From the NCBI GenBank assembly GCA_016718405.1, contig JADKDJ010000033.1, positions 434,001 to 498,000 on the forward strand: a stretch of 64,000 nt of DNA, given 5' to 3'. This document shows positions 52,665-61,853 of the stretch, one piece after another; position 1 is the stretch's first letter, and the number at the start of each line of letters is the position of its first letter. This stretch comes from Candidatus Rhodoferax odensensis. Its GTDB lineage: Bacteria; Pseudomonadota; Gammaproteobacteria; Burkholderiales; Burkholderiaceae_C. A program made the translations under genes and the position numbers. Below the pieces are notes generated by a model. The model made no database searches. It worked only from the letters and a program-made list of their open reading frames with translations, and had not been told where the DNA came from.

Positions 52665-53245
52665 CGGTCGCGTTCTCGGTCTGCGTGTATTGTGGATCCC
52701 GCTGCGGAACCGATCCCGCTTTTGGGTCTGCGGCGGCGGAGGTCGGCACCTGGATTGGCCAACACAATGGTCAGCTGGTCTACGGCGGAGGCGGTGCTGG
52801 CCTGATGCGGGTCGTTGCGGACGCAACCCTAGCGGCCGGGGGCCGCGTCGTCGGTGTGATTCCACAATCTTTGGTGGACCGGGAATGGGCACACCACGGC
52901 TGTTCCGAGTTGCACATTGTGCAGACCATGCATGATCGCAAGCGGATGATGGCTGAGCGTGCCGACGCGTTCCTGGCCTTGCCAGGTGGATTGGGAACGC
53001 TCGAAGAGCTGTTCGAAGTCTGGACCTGGCGTCAACTCGGCTACCACGACAAACCAATTGGACTTCTGAACGTGGCCGGCTACTACGACCGGCTGCGTGA
53101 ATTCCTCAACGTGTCGGTCGAGCAGCAGCTGGTTGGGGACTGGCAGATGCGGCTGATCCGCGCTGACAACGATCCCGCGGCACTGCTGCAATCCCTGGTC
53201 GACGCCGCCGCGATCTCCCCCGCCGCACGCCTGGACGAGATTTAA
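52661..53245 (+). CDS. LOG family protein (cytokinin riboside 5'-monophosphate phosphoribohydrolase type, TIGR00730)
   Basis: Cleaves nucleoside 5'-monophosphates to free base and ribose phosphate. The 194-residue protein has the LOG motifs VYGGGGAGLMRVVAD and PGGLGTLEELFEVWTW (PGGxGTxxE with catalytic Glu). An additional block HDRKRMMAERADAF carries the conserved Arg. In bacteria these enzymes are usually housekeeping nucleotide hydrolases. It is translationally coupled to the RDD gene, and its end overlaps glnB on the opposite strand by 4 bp. Confidence 0.93.
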   Translation: MTVAFSVCVYCGSRCGTDPAFGSAAAEVGTWIGQHNGQLVYGGGGAGLMRVVADATLAAGGRVVGVIPQSLVDREWAHHGCSELHIVQTMHDRKRMMAERADAFLALPGGLGTLEELFEVWTWRQLGYHDKPIGLLNVAGYYDRLREFLNVSVEQQLVGDWQMRLIRADNDPAALLQSLVDAAAISPAARLDEI

Positions 53246-53580
53246 ATCGCCGATTCGTCCTGTTCACCCGTGCGAATCCGCACAACGCGCTCGACGCTGG
53301 TCACAAATATCTTTCCATCGCCAATCTTGCCAGTATGAGCGGCCTTGACGATAGCGTCGACGCAGCGCTCCACGTCTTCGGTCTTCACCACCACTTCCAC
53401 CTTGACCTTGGGAAGAAAGTCCACCACGTACTCAGCGCCGCGATAGAGCTCGGTGTGCCCTTTCTGGCGCCCAAAACCCTTGACTTCTGTGACCGTCAAC
53501 CCGGTGACGCCGCACTCCGCCAGGGCTTCTCGCACCTCTTCCAGTTTGAACGGCTTGACAATGGCTGTGATCTGCTTCAT
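53242..53580 (-). CDS. glnB: Nitrogen regulatory protein P-II
   Basis: Trimeric sensor of 2-oxoglutarate, ATP/ADP and glutamine that controls nitrogen metabolism. The 112-residue product has the T-loop with the uridylylated Tyr (HTELYRGAEY, Tyr51), the B-loop TGKIGDGKIFV and the C-loop RIRTGEQDESAI. The ATG at 53580 (MKQITAIVKPFK) is the family start. It follows nadE by 74 bp on the same strand, so the two are likely co-transcribed. No amtB is adjacent, favouring GlnB over GlnK. Confidence 0.95.
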   Translation of the reverse strand: MKQITAIVKPFKLEEVREALAECGVTGLTVTEVKGFGRQKGHTELYRGAEYVVDFLPKVKVEVVVKTEDVERCVDAIVKAAHTGKIGDGKIFVTSVERVVRIRTGEQDESAI

Positions 53581-53654
53581 GGGGTTCCTCTTGAACGGTT
53601 CAAAACGGGATTCGACAAAACGCGACATTCACCTCGCGCAGGTGGTGCCCTGCA

Positions 53655-55331
53655 TCATGCGCGAAATCGACTGGTAATAGGATAACGCCAATCCTTGCCA
53701 AAGCTGCGATGCGTGACCCGAATTCCGACGGGCGCCTGGCGGCGCTTGTACTCGTTGACCTTGATGAGCCGAGTCACCTGCTCGACATCCGCCGCGCGGT
53801 AACCGGCAGCAATGATGTCTTCGATACTCTCGTCGTTCTCCATATACCGCTGCAGGATACCGTCGAGGACATCGTAGGGCGGCAGGGTGTCCTGGTCGCA
53901 CTGATCCGGGCGCAGCTCTGCGCTGGGGGGGCGGGTAATGATGCGCTGCGGGATGGGATTCCGGCCTGTTCCGTAGGGATCGTTGGTGTTACGCCAATTT
54001 GCAAGCCTGAACACGGTGGTCTTGACCAGATCCTTGATCACCGCAAAGCCCCCCGCCATGTCGCCATACAAGGTGCAATAGCCGGTGGCCAGCTCAGACT
54101 TGTTGCCTGTGGTCAAAACAATGCTGCCAAACTTGTTGCTGAGTGCCATCAAGAAGGTGCCACGAATGCGTGCCTGGATATTCTCCTCCGTTGCATCCGG
54201 CGCAAGGCCTTCAAACTCCGGTGCCAGCGACGCGCCGAACGCTTCAAATTCCGGCACGATCGAAATCTCGTCGTAGCGAACACCCATTCGACTGGCCATG
54301 GCACGCGCATCGACCAGACTGATGTCGGCAGTGTAGGGCGAAGGCATCATGACCGCGCGAACGCGATCCTTGCCAAGGGCATCGACCGCCACCGCCATTA
54401 CCAGAGCGGAGTCGATACCCCCGGAAAGCCCCAGCACCACGCCGGGGAATCCATTCTTGCCAACATAATCGCGCACACCCAAAACCAAGGCATCCCACAA
54501 ATCCGCGTCGCTGCCGCGAACGGCCGCCTGCGTCGCGTGCAACTCAAGCCCATGCGGTTCGCGCGCGACCGCGACTTCAAACAGATCCTCCACAAAGCTC
54601 GGCGCCCGTCCAGCCAGGGCGCCGTCGGCCGCCACAGCAAATGAATGCCCCTCGAACACCACCTCATCCTGACCGCCGACCAAATGCGCCGACACGAGCG
54701 GCAAACCGCAGGCCAGAACGCGCTCACGCATCATTTGCTCGCGTTCGCCACCCTTGCCAAGATGAAAGGGCGAAGCGTTGATCACCGCCAGAAGCTCGGC
54801 ACCCGATGCCCGCGCCAGCTTCGCCGGCTCTTCAAACCAGGCGTCCTCACAGATGAGCAAACCGACCTTGACACGACTGTCGGCGGTGCCGGCTTCGAAT
54901 ACGCACACGCCGTGCCCGGGCGTGAAGTAGCGACGCTCGTCAAAGACCTGGTAGTTGGGCAACTCGCGCTTGGCATAGGTTGCAACGACGGCACCCTCTC
55001 GCAAGACACTTGCCGCATTGAAGCGTTCTTGCACAGCGACGCTTCGCGTCCTGCGATCCCCACCAATCGGATGACCGACGACGACTGCCATGTCTTTCAA
55101 ACCCGAAAGCGCCGTGGCAACCCGATTTACGGCATCATCACAGGCGGCAATGAACGCTGGGCGAAGAAACAGGTCTTCAGCCGCGTAGCCACAAACGGAC
55201 AGCTCGGGTGTAAGCAACAAACGCGCGCCCCGCTGGTATGCCAGGTTGGCCGCATCAATGATTTTTTTTGAATTGCCAGCGAGGTCGCCCACGACAAGGT
55301 TGAGCTGGGCGACACAGATTTTTAAAGTCAT
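53655..55331 (-). CDS. nadE: Glutamine-dependent NAD+ synthetase
   Basis: Amidates nicotinic acid adenine dinucleotide to NAD+ using glutamine. The 558-residue protein has an N-terminal nitrilase-type glutaminase (Glu in LTPELSVCGY, Lys in YAKRELPNY, Cys in LLICEDAWFEEP) and a C-terminal synthetase with the P-loop LSGGIDSALVMA and TGNKSELATGYCTLYGDM. It is upstream of glnB. Its start lies only 26 bp from the start of the divergent acyltransferase gene. Confidence 0.96.
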   Translation of the reverse strand: MTLKICVAQLNLVVGDLAGNSKKIIDAANLAYQRGARLLLTPELSVCGYAAEDLFLRPAFIAACDDAVNRVATALSGLKDMAVVVGHPIGGDRRTRSVAVQERFNAASVLREGAVVATYAKRELPNYQVFDERRYFTPGHGVCVFEAGTADSRVKVGLLICEDAWFEEPAKLARASGAELLAVINASPFHLGKGGEREQMMRERVLACGLPLVSAHLVGGQDEVVFEGHSFAVAADGALAGRAPSFVEDLFEVAVAREPHGLELHATQAAVRGSDADLWDALVLGVRDYVGKNGFPGVVLGLSGGIDSALVMAVAVDALGKDRVRAVMMPSPYTADISLVDARAMASRMGVRYDEISIVPEFEAFGASLAPEFEGLAPDATEENIQARIRGTFLMALSNKFGSIVLTTGNKSELATGYCTLYGDMAGGFAVIKDLVKTTVFRLANWRNTNDPYGTGRNPIPQRIITRPPSAELRPDQCDQDTLPPYDVLDGILQRYMENDESIEDIIAAGYRAADVEQVTRLIKVNEYKRRQAPVGIRVTHRSFGKDWRYPITSRFRA

Positions 55332-55357
55332 GAGCCTCGGAAACAGGACGAAGTAGC

Positions 55358-56557
55358 TTGCCAGTGGAAAACAGTTCGATCGATTATGTCACCCGCGTGT
55401 TGAGCTCGCCCGATGCGATTGAGGCCACTGACTGGAACGATCTGCTGGCGAAACAGTCGCATGCCACTCTGTTCATGCGGCACGAATACCTCCGCGCGCT
55501 GCACCACAGCCAAAGCGCAGTGCCCGATACCGGCTGGGCATTTCGCCTATTGGTTCTGGAGCATCGCGGCTCGGTCGTCGCTGGGTGCGTCGCTTACATC
55601 AAACAGCACTCCTTCGGGGAGTATGTCTTTGACTGGGCGTGGGCCAGGGCGTATCAGGAACATGGCCTGTCTTACTATCCCAAGGCAGTTGTGGCCGTTC
55701 CCTTCACGCCAGTCCCGGGTTCGCGCCTGCTGGCCCGATCCGATGACGCGCGCGCGGCCTTGGCGCAAGCCGTGATCCGTTGGTGCCAAGCCGAACACCT
55801 GTCGTCTTTACACATCCTGTTCGCTGACCAGGCGGACGTGCAGGCTTGCCAGCAGGCGGGCATGATGCCGCGCCACGCCGTGCAGTTCCACTGGAGCAAT
55901 CGAACTCCTGGCTACCAGGATTTTGACGATTTCCTGAGCACATTGACGCAGGACAAACGCAAGAAGATTCGACAGGAACGCCGCAAAGTCAGCGACGCAG
56001 GCGTGACATTTCGATCGGCGTTGGGTGCGCTCATTACCGCAGCCGATTGGGAATTCTTCTACCAGTGCTACACGCGAACCTACGAGGAACACGCCAACCC
56101 GCCCTACCTCCAGCGCGATTTCTTCGATTGTGTCGCGCGCAACATGCCAGAGAACTGGCTGCTGTTTGTGGCAGATCGAGCGGGGCGCCCGATTGCCGCA
56201 AGCTTGATCGCGATTGGCTCGCAACCGGAGGGCACTGGCCAGAGCAGAGTGCAACGTCGAGTTGCCTACGGCCGCTATTGGGGATGCGTGGAGCGAATTG
56301 ACTGCCTTCACTTCGAAGCGTGCTACTACCAGCCGCTGCAGTGGTGCATTGATCACGGTTTTGACCGATTTGAAGGCGGCGCGCAGGGTGAGCACAAGCT
56401 GGCGCGCGCCCTGCTGCCCGTCGCCAACACGAGCATGCATTGGCTAGCAAACCCTTCGTTTGCCGCCGCGGTGGACCGATTTCTTGACCATGACCGAGAC
56501 GGCGTAGCCAGCTACCTCAACCACTTGTCGGCTCGAACACCGTTCAAACGACCCTGA
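55358..56557 (+). CDS. GNAT-type acyltransferase (COG3146 family)
   Basis: A 399-residue cytosolic protein made of two acyltransferase-fold halves, like FemAB-type enzymes: VFDWAWARAYQEHGLSYYPKAV in the first half, DKRKKIRQERRKVSDAGV in the middle, and YWGCVERIDCLHFEACYYQPLQWCI and FEGGAQGEHKLARAL in the second. COG3146 proteins are widely annotated as peptidoglycan-related acyltransferases, without firm biochemistry. It starts at TTG, with AGGA 9 bases upstream; a GTG two codons later is possible. Confidence 0.88.
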   Translation: MPVENSSIDYVTRVLSSPDAIEATDWNDLLAKQSHATLFMRHEYLRALHHSQSAVPDTGWAFRLLVLEHRGSVVAGCVAYIKQHSFGEYVFDWAWARAYQEHGLSYYPKAVVAVPFTPVPGSRLLARSDDARAALAQAVIRWCQAEHLSSLHILFADQADVQACQQAGMMPRHAVQFHWSNRTPGYQDFDDFLSTLTQDKRKKIRQERRKVSDAGVTFRSALGALITAADWEFFYQCYTRTYEEHANPPYLQRDFFDCVARNMPENWLLFVADRAGRPIAASLIAIGSQPEGTGQSRVQRRVAYGRYWGCVERIDCLHFEACYYQPLQWCIDHGFDRFEGGAQGEHKLARALLPVANTSMHWLANPSFAAAVDRFLDHDRDGVASYLNHLSARTPFKRP

Positions 56558-56583
56558 GAGTCAGCGCAGTACGGCGGCGGCGC

Positions 56584-57108
56584 CTAGGACTGGAGTGCAG
56601 CGGCTACCAAACCCATCTCGGCGTTGCTCATCAATGCTTCAACATTCATCACGATCAGCATCCGCTCCCCCACATTGGCCAGGCCTGTTACGAAACGGGA
56701 CTCGATCGCGGCTTCAAACTGCGGCGCGGGCTTGATCATTTGCGTTGTCAAGGTCACAACATCCGAGACCGAGTCCACTACCGCACCAATCACCGTACCT
56801 CTGACGTTCAGAATGATGACAACCGTGAACTCCGTGTACTCCACTTTGTCGATGCCAAGCTTCAGCCGCAGGTCGACAATCGGAACGATCACGCCGCGAA
56901 GATTGACCACACCTTTGATAAACGGCGGCGCGTTCACCATGCGCGTGGGCGCCTCGTATGACCGAATCTCCTGAACCCGCAAAATATCAATCGCATACTC
57001 TTCGCCACCGAGTCGCAGTGTCAGGTACTGCCCCGCATCGGCGAGCACCTGTGATGAGCGGGAGGCCGACTGGCGCAGGCCAGCAGAGGTGTCTTGCATG
57101 GATTCCAT
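56584..57108 (-). CDS. cheW: Chemotaxis adaptor CheW
   Basis: Couples chemoreceptors to the CheA kinase. The 174-residue protein has a CheW domain from about residue 25 (QYLTLRLGGEEYAIDILRVQEIRSYEAPTR, FIKGVVNLRGVIVPIVDLRLKLGI, GAVVDSVSDVVTL). The ATG at 57108 follows a GGAATAG ribosome-binding site; the open frame upstream has no family similarity. No other chemotaxis genes are adjacent, so it is an orphan cheW. Confidence 0.93.
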   Translation of the reverse strand: MESMQDTSAGLRQSASRSSQVLADAGQYLTLRLGGEEYAIDILRVQEIRSYEAPTRMVNAPPFIKGVVNLRGVIVPIVDLRLKLGIDKVEYTEFTVVIILNVRGTVIGAVVDSVSDVVTLTTQMIKPAPQFEAAIESRFVTGLANVGERMLIVMNVEALMSNAEMGLVAAALQS

Positions 57109-57233
57109 GACGTCTATTCCTTGAGTCCACGGGATTGCTTGGGAGCATGATACACGCGACCCAGCGCGCGATGAATCTAATTCAGGAGGATCAAGTCGCG
57201 CGCCGCTGTGGCCCACCCGCGGCAAGGCAGGAA

Positions 57234-57776
57234 CTACGACGCAGAGTGTGCTCTCAAGTAGTTGGCAATGCCATCGAGTATCTCCTTCTTGGCTGACTCG
57301 GCATCTTCCCATCCGAGAATCTTGACCCATTTGCCTTCTTCAAGGTCCTTGTAGTGCTCAAAGAAGTGCGCAATGGTCTTGAGGCGCAAGGGATTGAGAT
57401 CGTCGGGCCGCTTCCACTGTGTGTAAAGCGACAGGATCTTGTTGGTCGGTACGGCAAGCACCTTGCCGTCTTCGCCGGCCTCATCCTGCATCTTCAGGAT
57501 GCCGATCGGGCGGCAGGTCACCACCACACCAGGGATGAGTGGAACGGGCGTGATCACCAACACGTCAACCGGATCGCCGTCCCCGCTGATGGTCTTGGGC
57601 ACGTAGCCGTAGTTGGTCGGATAGTGCATCGCCGTGCTCATGAAGCGGTCCACAAAGATCGCGCCGGTGGCCTTGTCAACCTCGTACTTGACCGGATCGG
57701 CATTCATCGGGATCTCGATGATGACGTTGAAGGTTTCGGGCGCGTTGGCGCCGGGCGTAACGTTGTCAAGGGACAT
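57234..57776 (-). CDS. ppa: Inorganic pyrophosphatase (soluble, family I)
   Basis: Hydrolyses pyrophosphate to drive biosynthetic reactions. The 180-residue cytosolic enzyme has the family I signature DGDPVDVLV with three metal-binding Asp residues, the KYEVDKATGAIFVDRF and NYGYVPKTISGDGDP blocks, and HFFEHYKDLE near the C-terminus. It is divergent from the membrane pyrophosphatase gene hppA, with about 230 bp between them. Confidence 0.97.
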   Translation of the reverse strand: MSLDNVTPGANAPETFNVIIEIPMNADPVKYEVDKATGAIFVDRFMSTAMHYPTNYGYVPKTISGDGDPVDVLVITPVPLIPGVVVTCRPIGILKMQDEAGEDGKVLAVPTNKILSLYTQWKRPDDLNPLRLKTIAHFFEHYKDLEEGKWVKILGWEDAESAKKEILDGIANYLRAHSAS

Positions 57777-58006
57777 GGTGGGTCTACTTATATTGAGTTA
57801 AATCAGACATTGCCTAGGATTAACCCTGATTTTACTGACTCCCCCCTTGCCACCCATCGAAAACGGGCATTTTTCACGGTAAAGTGCGCCGGTTGGCCAA
57901 TCTTCTCCGGCGCGCTCGCCGCGGTGCGGGGATTGAGGAAGCAACGCAGCGGGGGTACCGCTCGCGTGCTACCCCCTCTTCGTCAATACAACTCTGGAGA
58001 TTTCTT

Positions 58007-60076
58007 ATGACAGGCAACTCTGCGCTGATTCTTGCGCTTGTCTGCGGGTTCATAGCCGTGGGATACGGCTTTTGGGCGCGCAGTTGGATTCTTTCCCAGG
58101 ACGCTGGCAACGCACGCATGCAAGAGATCGCGGCGGCCATTCAAACCGGCGCAGCGGCCTATCTGGCGCGGCAATACAAAACCATTGCGATCGTTGGCGT
58201 GGTGCTGGCAGTGCTGATTGGCCTCTTTCTGGATGGCCTGACCGCCACCGGCTTCATTGTCGGAGCCGTGTTATCGGGCGCGTGTGGTTTCATTGGCATG
58301 AACGTCTCGGTACGCGCCAACGTCCGCACCGCTCAGGCCGCCACCAAAGGCATTGGCCCAGCGCTGGACGTGGCTTTCCGCGGCGGCGCCATCACCGGCA
58401 TGCTGGTCGTAGGCTTGGGTCTGCTGGGCGTGACCGGTTTCTACTGGTTTCTGGTGGGTAACGGCACCATGACGCCTGACAAGAGTGTGGCAAAGCTGCT
58501 GGACCCACTGATCGGGTTCGCGTTTGGCTCCTCGCTGATCTCCATCTTCGCCCGCTTGGGCGGCGGCATCTTCACCAAGGGCGCCGACGTGGGCGCTGAC
58601 CTGGTGGGCAAGGTTGAAGCCGGCATTCCGGAAGACGACCCCCGCAACCCAGCCGTAATTGCCGACAACGTGGGTGACAACGTTGGCGACTGTGCTGGCA
58701 TGGCCGCTGACCTGTTCGAGACCTACGCCGTTACGCTGATTGCCACCATGGTGCTGGGCGCGCTACTGGTGACTGGCGCGGGAACCAGTGCGGTGGTCTA
58801 TCCGCTGGCTTTGGGCGCGGTGTCCATTGTGGCTTCCATCATTGGATGCTTCTTTGTCAAGGCCTCGCCTGGCATGAAGAACGTGATGCCCGCGCTCTAC
58901 AAGGGTCTGGCCGTAGCAGGGGGCCTTTCGCTCGTCGCCTTTTTCTTCGTGACGCAATGGCTGATTCCTGACAATGCGATCAAAGCCTCGGGCAGTCAAA
59001 TGGCACTGTTCGGCGCCTGCGCCGTCGGCCTGATTCTGACCGCGGCCCTGGTGTGGATCACCGAGTTCTACACCGGCACCCAGTACAGCCCCGTGCAGCA
59101 CATCGCACAGGCGTCTACCACGGGCCACGGCACCAACATCATTGCCGGCCTCGGCGTCTCCATGCGCTCGACCGCTTGGCCCGTGATTTTTGTGTGCATG
59201 GCCATCTGGGTGGCGTTCAAGCTGGCAGGTTTGTACGGCATTGCCATCGCCGCAACGTCCATGCTGAGCATGGCCGGCATTGTCGTGGCATTGGACGCCT
59301 ACGGCCCGATTACCGACAACGCCGGCGGCATTGCCGAGATGGCGGAACTGCCTGCCAGCGTGCGTGACATCACCGATCCGCTGGACGCCGTGGGCAACAC
59401 CACCAAGGCGGTTACCAAGGGTTATGCCATTGGCTCCGCCGGTTTGGCGGCACTGGTGCTGTTTGCCGATTACACCCACAAGCTGGAAGGCTACGGCAAG
59501 GCCATTTCGTTCGACCTGAGCGATCCGATGGTGATCATCGGCTTGTTCATTGGCGGATTGATTCCCTACCTGTTCGGCGCCATGGCGATGGAGGCAGTGG
59601 GCCGCGCCGCGGGCAGCGTGGTGGTGGAAGTGCGTCGCCAGTTCCGCGAGATCAAGGGCATCATGGATGGTACCGGCAAGCCCGAGTACGACACGGCAGT
59701 AGACATGCTGACCACCGCGGCCATCAAGGAAATGATGATCCCCTCACTGCTGCCAGTGGTGGTCCCAATTCTGGTTGGCTTGGTACTCGGTCCCAAGGCA
59801 CTGGGTGGCTTGCTCATGGGCACGATCGTCACCGGCCTGTTCGTCGCCATCTCCATGTGTACCGGTGGTGGCGCCTGGGACAATGCCAAAAAGTACATTG
59901 AAGACGGCAACCATGGCGGCAAAGGGTCTGAAGCCCATAAAGCCGCCGTTACCGGTGACACCGTTGGTGATCCGTACAAGGATACCGCCGGTCCCGCTGT
60001 CAATCCGCTGATCAAGATCATCAACATCGTGGCGCTGCTGATCGTGCCGGTGATGATGAAGATTCACGGCGGCTGA
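58007..60076 (+). CDS. hppA: K+-independent proton-translocating membrane pyrophosphatase
   Basis: Integral membrane enzyme that couples pyrophosphate hydrolysis to proton export. The 689-residue protein has about 16 membrane segments. It carries the substrate motif EDDPRNPAVIADNVGDNVGD and the C-terminal GGAWDNAKKYIEDG and TVGDPYKDTAGPAVNP blocks. The GNTTKAVTKG motif has Lys where K+-dependent enzymes have Ala, so this is the K+-independent type (family knowledge). The ATG at 58007 has TGGAGA 7-12 bases upstream and gives the family start. An intrinsic terminator follows. Confidence 0.96.
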   Translation: MTGNSALILALVCGFIAVGYGFWARSWILSQDAGNARMQEIAAAIQTGAAAYLARQYKTIAIVGVVLAVLIGLFLDGLTATGFIVGAVLSGACGFIGMNVSVRANVRTAQAATKGIGPALDVAFRGGAITGMLVVGLGLLGVTGFYWFLVGNGTMTPDKSVAKLLDPLIGFAFGSSLISIFARLGGGIFTKGADVGADLVGKVEAGIPEDDPRNPAVIADNVGDNVGDCAGMAADLFETYAVTLIATMVLGALLVTGAGTSAVVYPLALGAVSIVASIIGCFFVKASPGMKNVMPALYKGLAVAGGLSLVAFFFVTQWLIPDNAIKASGSQMALFGACAVGLILTAALVWITEFYTGTQYSPVQHIAQASTTGHGTNIIAGLGVSMRSTAWPVIFVCMAIWVAFKLAGLYGIAIAATSMLSMAGIVVALDAYGPITDNAGGIAEMAELPASVRDITDPLDAVGNTTKAVTKGYAIGSAGLAALVLFADYTHKLEGYGKAISFDLSDPMVIIGLFIGGLIPYLFGAMAMEAVGRAAGSVVVEVRRQFREIKGIMDGTGKPEYDTAVDMLTTAAIKEMMIPSLLPVVVPILVGLVLGPKALGGLLMGTIVTGLFVAISMCTGGGAWDNAKKYIEDGNHGGKGSEAHKAAVTGDTVGDPYKDTAGPAVNPLIKIINIVALLIVPVMMKIHGG

Positions 60077-60100
60077 TTCTGCGCAAAGCCCCAAACATCA

Positions 60101-60123
60101 GGCCCGCCTTGGCGGGCCTTTTT
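60101..60123 (+). terminator. Terminator after hppA
   Basis: Stem GGCCCGCC/GGCGGGCC with a TT loop (60101-60118), followed by a run of five T. It lies 24 bp after the hppA stop and is a strong intrinsic terminator. Confidence 0.9.
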
Positions 60124-60282
60124 CATGTGCGGCGTCTCACGCTGCTCCAGGCGACAGTGGGCTAAACTGTCCTTTGTGGTGCGCACGCGATTGTGGCACC
60201 ACGGCTACATGTCGCCCGTAGCATCGCTGAAATAGTGCGCTGACCCGGCCGCTCAGCCAATCACCCATCGTCAAAGATAACC

Positions 60283-61716
60283 ATGCAAGGTCACTTCGTC
60301 GACAACCGCCACTACCCCGCCTCATCGGGTCTGAGCATCCCAATGATTGACCCATCGGACGGTCAGGTGTTCGACGCGATTGCGCGCGGCAACGCGGACG
60401 ATGTGAATGGCGCAGTCAGTGCGGCCCGTCGTTGTCAGCAAACAATCTGGAGCAGGCTCCCGGCGGTGGACCGTGGCCGATTGCTGATGCGGCTGTCCAA
60501 TGCGGTTGTGGCGCACGCTGACGAATTGGCCGCTATCGAACAACGCGATTGCGGCAAGCCCACTCGCCAGGCCAACGCGGACGTCGCAGCACTGGCTCGC
60601 TACCTGGAGTTCTATTCTGGTGCCTGCGACAAACTCCACGGTGTCACCATTCCCTATTTGGATGGCTACTCGGTGTTGACCTGGCGTGAACCGCATGGCG
60701 TAACCGGGCACATCATCCCGTGGAACTACCCATTACAGATTTTTGGCCGCAGCGTCGGTGGCGCCCTGGCGGCCGGAAACTCGTGTGTGCTCAAGCCAGC
60801 GGAAGACGCCTGCCTGTCTCTGATTCGCGTCGCGCAACTCGCTGCCGCCGTTGGCTTTCCGGCGGGCGCCATCAATGTGGTTACAGGCTATGGCCACGAG
60901 GCAGGTGATGCCCTGGTGCGCCACCCTGACATTGGTCACATCAGTTTCACGGGAAGCGCCGCAGTCGGCACACTGGTGGCGCGCAGCGCCGCAGAGCGCC
61001 ACTGCCCGGTCACGCTGGAACTCGGGGGCAAGAGCCCGCAAATCGTTTTCGCCGACGCCGATCTGGACATCGCCTTGCCAGCCATCGTCAATGCGATCAT
61101 TCAAAACGCGGGGCAAACCTGCTCAGCCGGCTCACGGCTGCTGGTCGAGCACCCGGTATACGAAACCGTCTTATCCCGACTTGCCCAGGCATTTGTCAAG
61201 CTCCGGGCCGGACCGGCAAGGCTTGACCTCGATCTTGGACCCCTGATTCGCCTTACCCAGCAGCAGCGGGTTCGCTCTATGCTGGCACAGGCGCAGGCAT
61301 CGGGCATTGAGATCCTTGCCGAGGGACAAATCATCGATCAGGCTCCGCCAACCGGTTTCTACCAGGCGCCAGTTCTGATGCGGGATGTGCCGTCTGACAG
61401 CGCACTGGTCCAGGAAGAAGTATTTGGCCCGGTGTTGGTCGCCGCCAGCTTTCGCGACGAAGACGACGCCATCGAACTTGCCAATGCGACCCGATTCGGG
61501 CTGGTTGCGGGCGTTTGGACGCATGACGGATCCCGCCAGTTCCGTATCGCGCGGCAAGTCCGGTGCGGGCAGGTATTTGTCAACAACTACGGAGCCGGCG
61601 GTGGCGTGGAGATTCCGTTCGGAGGAGTCAAGTCGTCTGGCTACGGACGGGAAAAGGGTTTCGAGGCGCTGTATGGGTTCACCACGCTAAAGAGCGTTGC
61701 GATTCGACATGGCTGA
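60283..61716 (+). CDS. Aldehyde dehydrogenase family protein
   Basis: NAD(P)-dependent oxidation of an aldehyde to an acid. The 477-residue protein has the ALDH signatures: GHIIPWNYPLQIFGRSVGGAL, the Rossmann glycines in FTGSAAVG, the general-base Glu in TLELGGKSPQIV, the catalytic Cys in NAGQTCSAGSRLLV, and EEVFGPVL. The overall pattern resembles betaine-aldehyde-like members, but the substrate is not assignable. It is a single gene with no obvious operon partner. Confidence 0.94.
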   Translation: MQGHFVDNRHYPASSGLSIPMIDPSDGQVFDAIARGNADDVNGAVSAARRCQQTIWSRLPAVDRGRLLMRLSNAVVAHADELAAIEQRDCGKPTRQANADVAALARYLEFYSGACDKLHGVTIPYLDGYSVLTWREPHGVTGHIIPWNYPLQIFGRSVGGALAAGNSCVLKPAEDACLSLIRVAQLAAAVGFPAGAINVVTGYGHEAGDALVRHPDIGHISFTGSAAVGTLVARSAAERHCPVTLELGGKSPQIVFADADLDIALPAIVNAIIQNAGQTCSAGSRLLVEHPVYETVLSRLAQAFVKLRAGPARLDLDLGPLIRLTQQQRVRSMLAQAQASGIEILAEGQIIDQAPPTGFYQAPVLMRDVPSDSALVQEEVFGPVLVAASFRDEDDAIELANATRFGLVAGVWTHDGSRQFRIARQVRCGQVFVNNYGAGGGVEIPFGGVKSSGYGREKGFEALYGFTTLKSVAIRHG

Positions 61717-61853
61717 TGGCATCAAGTTGCGCGACGCCGCCACGCAGCGCCAAGGTGTGAGCAGCAATGTGACTTGAGGTTTACTGCCAAGTGTGGGACA
61801 CTTGAGCCGCACAGCGCATCAGATGGCAATCCAACAGGGAGAGGTAGAACACG

